Shown: positions 59,003 to 64,000 of the stretch, piece by piece | Numbering within the stretch: the first letter of the stretch is position 1 | Layout of the letters: each line of letters starts with the position of its first letter | Source of the DNA: an uncultured Opitutia bacterium | GTDB taxonomy: Bacteria > Verrucomicrobiota > Verrucomicrobiia > Opitutales > Opitutaceae | NCBI GenBank assembly: GCA_903827245.1 | Contig: CAIKHO010000074.1 | Coordinates: 202,182 to 266,181, forward strand | Direction: 5' to 3' | Length of the DNA stretch: 64,000 bases | Notes under the pieces: generated by a model | Database searches by the model: none | What the model saw: the letters and a program-made list of their open reading frames with translations, nothing else | Told to the model about the DNA's origin: nothing | Program-made: the position numbers and the translations under genes

Positions 59003-59062
59003 GCCTGTGCGTAAGGGCCCACCCCGGGGCCGCGCAAGCGAACAAGGCCCGGGCGCCAATTT

Positions 59063-59104
59063 ATGCGCAGCACTCGGCAAACGATGCGCAAGAAGTGCGC
59101 GACA
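59063..59104 (+). promoter_or_regulatory. Candidate AraC-family operator: 21-bp spaced direct repeats
   Basis: ATGCGCA occurs at 59063-59069 and again at 59084-59090, exactly 21 bases apart (two helix turns), followed by a third partial copy TGCGC at 59096-59100. AraC-family dimers bind such tandem half-sites. The site lies between the divergent PocR/AraC gene and the hyp genes, the expected place for its autoregulation or for control of hypB. Confidence 0.5.
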
Positions 59105-59141
59105 ATTTCTGCGGAGGGTTGGGCAAGAACCGCCAAGCAGC

Positions 59142-59231
59142 TTCATCTGCCAGTGCCCCGCCTGCGGCGTGTACTCCGGCGACATCCGCTCCGGCCGCGA
59201 GCTCGGCATCGCCCGCCTCGAGTTTCCCTGA
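59142..59231 (+). pseudogene. hypA: C-terminal remnant of hypA
   Basis: Twenty-nine codons to the stop at 59229-59231 read FICQCPACGVYSGDIRSGRE then LGIARLEFP. The CPxCG half of the zinc site followed by xxIRSGRELxIxxLE is the invariant C-terminal end of the nickel chaperone HypA, and the stop lies 7 bases before the hypB start, the usual hypA-hypB spacing. The first 80 or so residues, with the nickel-binding N-terminal MHE motif and the first zinc pair, are missing: upstream is the PocR/AraC promoter region. Confidence 0.75.
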
Positions 59232-59238
59232 TCCTTCC

Positions 59239-60054
59239 ATGAACAACCTCGCAACCACCCCGACCCTCCCGGAGTCCGTCCCCGACTATCACATTCACGC
59301 GCTGACCGGTGCCGCCATTGGTTTGTCCCGCGATCTCTCCGCCCCGCTGTCCGCCGAGATCACGGCCGCCCTCGCGGCCAGCCCGGAGGGCGAGGTCGCG
59401 GTGCGCTCCGTCGATATCAATATCCCGCTGCTCGAGAAAAACGACATTCTCGCCGAGCGGAACCGCGGCTACTTCCTCGGCCGCGGCCTCGCCGCGCTCA
59501 ACCTCGTCTCGTCCCCCGGCGCCGGCAAGACCACGCTGCTGGAGCGCACGCTCGACGAGTTCGGCCGGCGGACGAAATGCGCGGTGCTGGTCGGCGACCT
59601 CGAGACCGACAACGACGGCCGCCGCCTCAGCCGGCCGCACGCACCCGTCGCCCAGATCACCACCGGCACGGTGTGCCACCTCGACGCCGGCATGATCGCG
59701 CGCGCCGCCCAGTCCATCAATCTCGACGGCGTGCGCGTGCTGTTCATCGAGAACGTGGGCAATCTCGTCTGCCCCGCCTCGTTCGACCTCGGCGAGCAGG
59801 TGCGGGTCGTGCTGCTTTCCACCACCGAGGGCGAGGACAAGCCGCTCAAGTATCCGCCGATCTTCAAGTCCGCCCATCTGGTCCTCCTCACCAAGGTCGA
59901 CGTGGCCGATGTCCTCGGCTTCAAGCGTGACGTCGCGGTGGACAACATCCGCCGCATCGCCCCGCAGGCAAAAATCATCCAGCTCTCCGCCCGCACCGGC
60001 GAGGGCCTGCCGGAATGGTATGCGTTCCTCGATGCCCTCACCGCCGGGCGTTGA
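59239..60054 (+). CDS. hypB: Hydrogenase maturation GTPase HypB
   Basis: A 271-residue SIMIBI GTPase that delivers nickel to NiFe-hydrogenase precursors. The P-loop is SSPGAGKTT (residues 91-99), the metal site pair is CH in TTGTVCHLDA (Cys 146, His 147) with the third ligand in ENVGNLVCP (Cys 178), and LTKVDVADVLGF and the GXXLPEWYAFL end complete the G motifs. There is no N-terminal CxxCGC nickel motif and no His-rich stretch, so it lacks the high-affinity and storage sites. It normally works with HypA, which is here only a fragment. Confidence 0.95.
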   Translation: MNNLATTPTLPESVPDYHIHALTGAAIGLSRDLSAPLSAEITAALAASPEGEVAVRSVDINIPLLEKNDILAERNRGYFLGRGLAALNLVSSPGAGKTTLLERTLDEFGRRTKCAVLVGDLETDNDGRRLSRPHAPVAQITTGTVCHLDAGMIARAAQSINLDGVRVLFIENVGNLVCPASFDLGEQVRVVLLSTTEGEDKPLKYPPIFKSAHLVLLTKVDVADVLGFKRDVAVDNIRRIAPQAKIIQLSARTGEGLPEWYAFLDALTAGR

Positions 60055-60073
60055 ACCCGCCTGACCTCCCCCC

Positions 60074-62389
60074 ATGCGTGCCTCTCCTCCCATCACCGAC
60101 GTGCTGCTCCGCGTGCGTGGCACCGTGCAGGGCGTGGGCTACCGGCCGTTCGTGCACCGCACGGCCACCGCCCTCGGTCTCAACGGCTGGGTGCTGAACG
60201 ACGCGGAGGGTGTGCTCATCCGCGTCTCCGGCGAGCCCGACGGCATCGCCGCGCTGGCCGAGGCGCTCGTGCAGGCCGCCCCGCCGGCCGCGGCCGTGGC
60301 CGGACTCGATGAGCTGGCGCCAAGCCACGAACACCCGCCGGCCGGAGAAGGCTTCGTCATCCTCGCCAGCCGCGACGAGGGGGAGACCGCCACCGCCACC
60401 CCGCCGGACCTCGCGCTCTGCGCCGACTGCCGCCGCGAGCTGCTCGACCCGTCCGACCGCCGCCACCACTATCCTTTCATCAACTGCACGCAGTGCGGGC
60501 CGCGCTACTCGCTCATCGAGAGCCTGCCCTACGACCGGCCGCGCACCACGATGCGCGCCTTCCGGATGTGCCCGGACTGCCAGGAGGAATACGACGACCC
60601 CGCCAGCCGGCGCTTCCACGCCGAGCCGAACGCCTGCCCGGCGTGCGGCCCCCACCTGACCTTGTGCGACGCCACCGGCCGTGTGCTCGGCGAACGCGAA
60701 GCCGCGCTCCTCTCCGCCCGCCGGCTGCTCCGCGAGGGGCGGATCGTCGCCGTGAAGGGCGTTGGGGGCTTCCACCTGATGTGCGACGCCACCAGCGAAA
60801 CCGCCGTGGCCGCGCTGCGTGGCCGCAAGCACCGCGATGAAAAACCGCTTGCCGTGATGTTCCGCGACCTGGCCCAGCTCCGCGGCTACGCCCGCGTCTC
60901 GCCGGCCGCCACGGCTTTGCTCGAGTCGGCGGCCGCCCCCGTCGTGCTGGTCCCGCGGCTGCCGCCCGCCGGACCCGGACATCGCCTCGCCGACGGACTC
61001 GCGCCCGGCAATCCCTGGCTCGGCGCCCTCCTGCCCTACGCCCCGGTGCAGGTCCTCCTGCTCGACCTGCTCGATTTTCCGCTCGTGGCCACCAGCGCCA
61101 ACCTGGCCGAGGAGCCGATCTGCACGGCCAATCCGGACGCCCGGCGGCGGCTCGCCGGCATCGCGGACTTTTTCCTCCAGCATGACCGTGCCATCGCCCG
61201 GGCGGTGGACGACTCGGTCGTGCGCCTCACCCTTGATGACGAACCCATCCTGCTGCGCCGGGCGCGCGGCTACGCCCCCGCGCCGCTCATGCTGCCCGGC
61301 CGGCTGCCGGCTGCGCTCCTCTGCGTCGGCGGCCAGATGAAAAACACCGTGGCTGTCGCCAACGGCGACCGGGTCGTGCTCAGCCCCCATCTCGGCGACC
61401 TGGAAAACCTCGCGACCCGCCGGGCCTTCGAGGCGACGATCGCGATGCTCGGCCAGCTCCACGGCGCCGGCCACTCCGCCGTCGTGCACGACAAGCATCC
61501 CGGCTATTCCTCCACCCAGTACGCCCGGGCGTCCGGCCTCCCGTGCATCGCGGTGCAACATCACCTCGCGCACGTGCTCGCCTGCCTGCTCGAGCACCAG
61601 CACCCGGCGGACGACGTGCTCGGCATCGCGTGGGACGGCACGGGCTATGGCGAGGACGGCACGGTGTGGGGCGGCGAGTTCATCCTGCTCCGGAAAAACC
61701 AGGCCGAGCGCTTTGCGCGGCTGCGCCCGTTCCGGCTCGCGGGCAGCGAAGCCGCCGTGACCGACGCCCGCCGCATCGCCCTCGGTCTCGCCCATGAGTT
61801 CGGGGCGTTTCCCGCGATGGCGGCGCATTTCAATTATTCCGACCGGGACGCCGCGCTGCTCGGCATCATGCTGCAGCAACGGCTCAACGCCCCGCTTTGC
61901 ACGAGTGCCGGGCGGCTCTTCGACGGATTCGGCGCCCTGCTCGGGCTCGGGCAGCACAACGCCTTCGAGGGCCAGCTGCCGCTCGCCGTCGAGGCCGCAG
62001 CCATGGCCGCCGCCGACCGTGACGACGCCCTGCCGTTCCCCGTCGTTTCCGCCCGTTCGCCCGGCGCCTATCTCGAGGTCGACTGGCAGCCGGCCGTGGA
62101 GCGCGTGCTCCGGTCGCGGAGCGACCCGGCCGCGGACGCCGCCGCCATGCACCGCGGCCTCGCCGAGGCGATGGTCGCGGTGGCCCACCACGCCGGCGTC
62201 GGCACCGTCGCGCTCACCGGCGGCTGCTTCCAGAACGCCCTGCTCCACTCCCTCGCCGCCTCGGCCCTCCAGGCCGCCGGCTTCCGTGTCCTCGTCCATC
62301 GGCAACTCTCGCCCAACGACAACTCCATCGCCGCCGGCCAGGCCCTCGCGGCGCTGTGGCATCTCACGACCGTCACCCAGCCTGATTGA
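60074..62389 (+). CDS. hypF: Carbamoyltransferase HypF
   Basis: A 771-residue multidomain protein that makes the thiocarboxamide precursor of the hydrogenase cyanide ligands. Domains: acylphosphatase (about 8-98, VRGTVQGVGYRPFV), two zinc fingers with Cys pairs 116/119, 138/141, 166/169 and 188/191, a YrdC-like nucleotide domain (about 205-395, with KGVGGFHLMCDA and KHRDEKPLAVM), and a Kae1-like carbamoyltransferase domain (about 400-771) with HHLAH, WDGTGYGEDGTVWGGEF and TGGCFQNALL. All parts are intact. It follows hypB by 19 bases and precedes hypC by 24. Confidence 0.96.
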   Translation: MRASPPITDVLLRVRGTVQGVGYRPFVHRTATALGLNGWVLNDAEGVLIRVSGEPDGIAALAEALVQAAPPAAAVAGLDELAPSHEHPPAGEGFVILASRDEGETATATPPDLALCADCRRELLDPSDRRHHYPFINCTQCGPRYSLIESLPYDRPRTTMRAFRMCPDCQEEYDDPASRRFHAEPNACPACGPHLTLCDATGRVLGEREAALLSARRLLREGRIVAVKGVGGFHLMCDATSETAVAALRGRKHRDEKPLAVMFRDLAQLRGYARVSPAATALLESAAAPVVLVPRLPPAGPGHRLADGLAPGNPWLGALLPYAPVQVLLLDLLDFPLVATSANLAEEPICTANPDARRRLAGIADFFLQHDRAIARAVDDSVVRLTLDDEPILLRRARGYAPAPLMLPGRLPAALLCVGGQMKNTVAVANGDRVVLSPHLGDLENLATRRAFEATIAMLGQLHGAGHSAVVHDKHPGYSSTQYARASGLPCIAVQHHLAHVLACLLEHQHPADDVLGIAWDGTGYGEDGTVWGGEFILLRKNQAERFARLRPFRLAGSEAAVTDARRIALGLAHEFGAFPAMAAHFNYSDRDAALLGIMLQQRLNAPLCTSAGRLFDGFGALLGLGQHNAFEGQLPLAVEAAAMAAADRDDALPFPVVSARSPGAYLEVDWQPAVERVLRSRSDPAADAAAMHRGLAEAMVAVAHHAGVGTVALTGGCFQNALLHSLAASALQAAGFRVLVHRQLSPNDNSIAAGQALAALWHLTTVTQPD

Positions 62390-62413
62390 ACCGGCCCTCA
62401 ACCCCTCCCCGCC

Positions 62414-62737
62414 ATGTGCCTCGCTGTCCCCGGAAAAATTGTTGAAATCATCGGTGACGATCCGTTCCTCCGCGCCGCGAAGGTCAGCTTCGCCGGCGTG
62501 GTGAAATTGATCAGCCTTACCTGCACGCCCGAGGCCAGGCTCGGCGACTTCGTTCTCGTCCACGTCGGCGTCGCCATCAGCGTCGTCGACGCCAAGGAGG
62601 CCGAGGAAACCTTCCGTTACCTCCGCGCCATGGGTGAGCTCGACGGACTCGATCTTCCCTCGCCGTCGGCCGGACCGCCGGCTGTAGCAGCCTGCTTGCA
62701 GGCGATACCCAACCCCGCCCTCGCGACCACGCCCTGA
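62414..62737 (+). CDS. hypC: Hydrogenase assembly chaperone HypC, with a repeat-derived tail
   Basis: A 107-residue HypC/HybG. The essential Cys 2 is in [12 protein letters not shown], followed by the OB-like strands [47 protein letters not shown]. Normal length is 75-95 residues. The last 18 or so ([18 protein letters not shown]) are encoded by the left half of the GTAGCAGCCTGC hairpin repeat (62684-62760), so the C-terminus has been changed by the insertion. With HypD it carries the Fe(CN)2CO precursor. Confidence 0.93.
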   Translation: MCLAVPGKIVEIIGDDPFLRAAKVSFAGVVKLISLTCTPEARLGDFVLVHVGVAISVVDAKEAEETFRYLRAMGELDGLDLPSPSAGPPAVAACLQAIPNPALATTP

Positions 62738-62760
62738 ATCGCCTGCAAGCAGGCTCCTAC
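62684..62760. repeat. GTAG-hairpin repeat pair (GTAGCAGCCTGCTTGCAGG type)
   Basis: GTAGCAGCCTGCTTGCAGGC and the inverted copy GCCTGCAAGCAGGCTCCTAC flank 35 bases. Each half is a compact GCCTGC/GCAGGC hairpin. The left half is translated as the end of hypC; the right half fills the hypC-hypD gap. Confidence 0.83.
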
Positions 62761-62777
62761 CGTCCCAAACCGCGCCC

Positions 62778-63884
62778 ATGAAATACGTCGACGAATACCG
62801 CGACGCCGGCCTTGTCCACCAGCTCGCCGCCGCCATCGCGCGGGCGACCACCCGCCCGTGGACCATCATGGAGATCTGCGGCGGCCAGACGCATGCGATC
62901 GTCAAGTTCGGCCTCGACGACCTCCTCCCTAAAAACATCACCCTGGTCCACGGCCCGGGCTGCCCGGTCTGCGTCACGAGTGCCGACCTGATCGACCAGG
63001 CCGTCGAGCTCGCCCTCGGGCATGGCGTCATCCTCTGCTCGTTCGGCGACATGCTGCGCGTGCCGGGCAACGGCATCGACCTGCTCACCGCCAAGGCCCG
63101 CGGGGCCGATGTCCGCATCGTCTACTCCCCGCTCGATGCCGTCACCCTCGCGCGGGAAAACCCGGCGAGGCAGGTCGTGTTCTTCGCCGTCGGCTTTGAG
63201 ACCACCGCCCCGGCCAACGCAATGTCGGTGCTGCGGGCCGAACGCGAGCACGTGGGGAACTTCTCGATCCTGACCTCGCACGTGCTGGTGCCGCCGGCCA
63301 TGCGCGCCATCCTCGGTTCGCTGGACAACCGCGTGCAAGGCTTCCTCGCCGCCGGCCATGTCTGCACGATCATGGGCACCACGGAATACGGCCCGATCGC
63401 GCGCGAATACGGGGCGCCGATCATCATCACCGGCTTCGAGCCGGTGGACATCCTCGAGGGCATCCTGCTCTGCGTGAAGCAGCTTGAGAGCGGCCGGGCC
63501 GGGATGGAGAACGCCTATTCCCGCGCCGTGCGCACCGAGGGCAATATCCACGCCCGCCAGATCGTGGAGACCGTCTTCGAGGTCTGCGACCGCGACTGGC
63601 GCGGCATCGGGGTCATCCCGCAAAGCGGGCTCGCGGTGCGCCCGGCCTTCGCGGCATTCGACGCGGCCCGGCGCTTCACCTTGAAAAAAACCTGCGGCAG
63701 CTGCACCACCGAGTGCATCAGCGGCGACATCATGCGGGGGATCAAAAAGCCTCACGACTGCCCCGCCTTCGGCACGCGTTGCAACCCCGAGCACCCGCTC
63801 GGCGCCCCGATGGTGTCGAGCGAGGGCGCCTGCGCCGCCTACTACCGCTACCGCAGCCGCGCGCTCGAACCGGCCGGCGCGTAG
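62778..63884 (+). CDS. hypD: Hydrogenase formation protein HypD
   Basis: A 368-residue iron-sulfur protein that assembles the Fe(CN)2CO unit with HypC and HypE. Conserved blocks: [11 protein letters not shown] (Cys 34), [11 protein letters not shown] (Cys 62 and 65), [24 protein letters not shown] and, near the end, the [4Fe-4S] cysteine cluster ([41 protein letters not shown]). Full length. It is the last gene before the window edge; hypE would be expected next. Confidence 0.96.
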   Translation: MKYVDEYRDAGLVHQLAAAIARATTRPWTIMEICGGQTHAIVKFGLDDLLPKNITLVHGPGCPVCVTSADLIDQAVELALGHGVILCSFGDMLRVPGNGIDLLTAKARGADVRIVYSPLDAVTLARENPARQVVFFAVGFETTAPANAMSVLRAEREHVGNFSILTSHVLVPPAMRAILGSLDNRVQGFLAAGHVCTIMGTTEYGPIAREYGAPIIITGFEPVDILEGILLCVKQLESGRAGMENAYSRAVRTEGNIHARQIVETVFEVCDRDWRGIGVIPQSGLAVRPAFAAFDAARRFTLKKTCGSCTTECISGDIMRGIKKPHDCPAFGTRCNPEHPLGAPMVSSEGACAAYYRYRSRALEPAGA

Positions 63885-63952
63885 GTTCGTTCGGCGGCAA
63901 AGGCGGTCATCCGATTGAGACTCGCGTATCAGACTGGCGAATGGGCTTGGGA

Positions 63953-64000
63953 GTAGCGCGGTGCTTCAGCCCGCGGCTTGCGTCCCAAAGCGCGGGCTGA
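63953..64000 (+). repeat. GTAG-hairpin repeat pair, cut by the window edge
   Basis: GTAGCGCGGTGCTTCAGCCC then GCGG, and the start of the facing copy CGCGGGCTGA. It is the same family as 402-461. Confidence 0.7.

Noticed and set aside
60038..63118. A 1026-residue minus-strand open frame opposite hypF, hypC and hypD
   Set aside because: It is the antisense shadow of well-supported genes; no domain is recognisable and composition follows third-position GC bias.

Overview
The window is about 64 kb of GC-rich chromosome (I estimate roughly 65% GC) with the look of a Verrucomicrobiota genome, most likely an Opitutaceae relative. That assignment rests on several things: the tyrA-aroA-cmk-plsC order, the ydbH-ynbE-ydbL set, secreted GH43 and GH106-like hydrolases, a histone-like Lys/Ala-tailed protein, few clear Shine-Dalgarno sites, and many intergenic hairpin repeats. 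I ran no database search, so the taxon is an inference.

Layout. 1-1762: a partial membrane protein, folA and a PEBP-family protein. 2005-7652: a minus-strand BMP-type nucleoside/sugar ABC importer followed by a gamma-carbonic anhydrase-like protein. 7834-9812: a compact ydbH-ynbE-ydbL intermembrane lipid-transport set. 10046-16051: glgP, mutL and argH. 16328-24085: OsmC-like, two GH43 enzymes, a triple-BON protein and cardiolipin synthase. 24155-33368: a stress or low-oxygen type block with ackA, a metal P-type ATPase, tspO, a truncated phosphoketolase, a flavodoxin-like reductase, a DksA-like protein, an HPF-like ribosome factor and a Cys-rich membrane protein. 33413-48477: tRNA-Asp, tRNA-Arg and tRNA-Ala, a YcaQ-like glycosylase, a GH106-like hydrolase, a membrane-fused spermidine-synthase-like protein, a lactonase-like propeller, a PIN/TRAM membrane protein and an EVE protein. 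48718-55361: tyrA, aroA, cmk, plsC, a methyltransferase, trpS and a left-handed beta-helix protein. 55571-63884: a two-component pair, a PocR/AraC regulator and the NiFe-hydrogenase maturation genes hypB, hypF, hypC and hypD. The hydrogenase structural genes and hypE are not in the window.

Two themes run through it. First, nearly every larger intergenic gap holds long inverted repeats. Several families share one design: a GTAG or GTGG tetranucleotide followed by a short GC-rich hairpin, usually two copies head to head. This is the architecture of REP/BIME elements moved by RAYT (TnpA-REP) enzymes, but no such enzyme is encoded here. At three genes the GTAG of the repeat supplies the TAG stop codon, one copy lies in frame inside mutL, one encodes the tail of HypC, and one group is nested in a ~130-bp MITE-like element. 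Second, there are three gene-truncation scars: phosphoketolase joined to a DUF2007-like remnant, a receiver/histidine kinase joined antisense to the end of an acetyl-CoA hydrolase/transferase gene, and hypA reduced to its last ~29 codons. They look like deletions that removed gene ends, but an assembly artefact has to be excluded.
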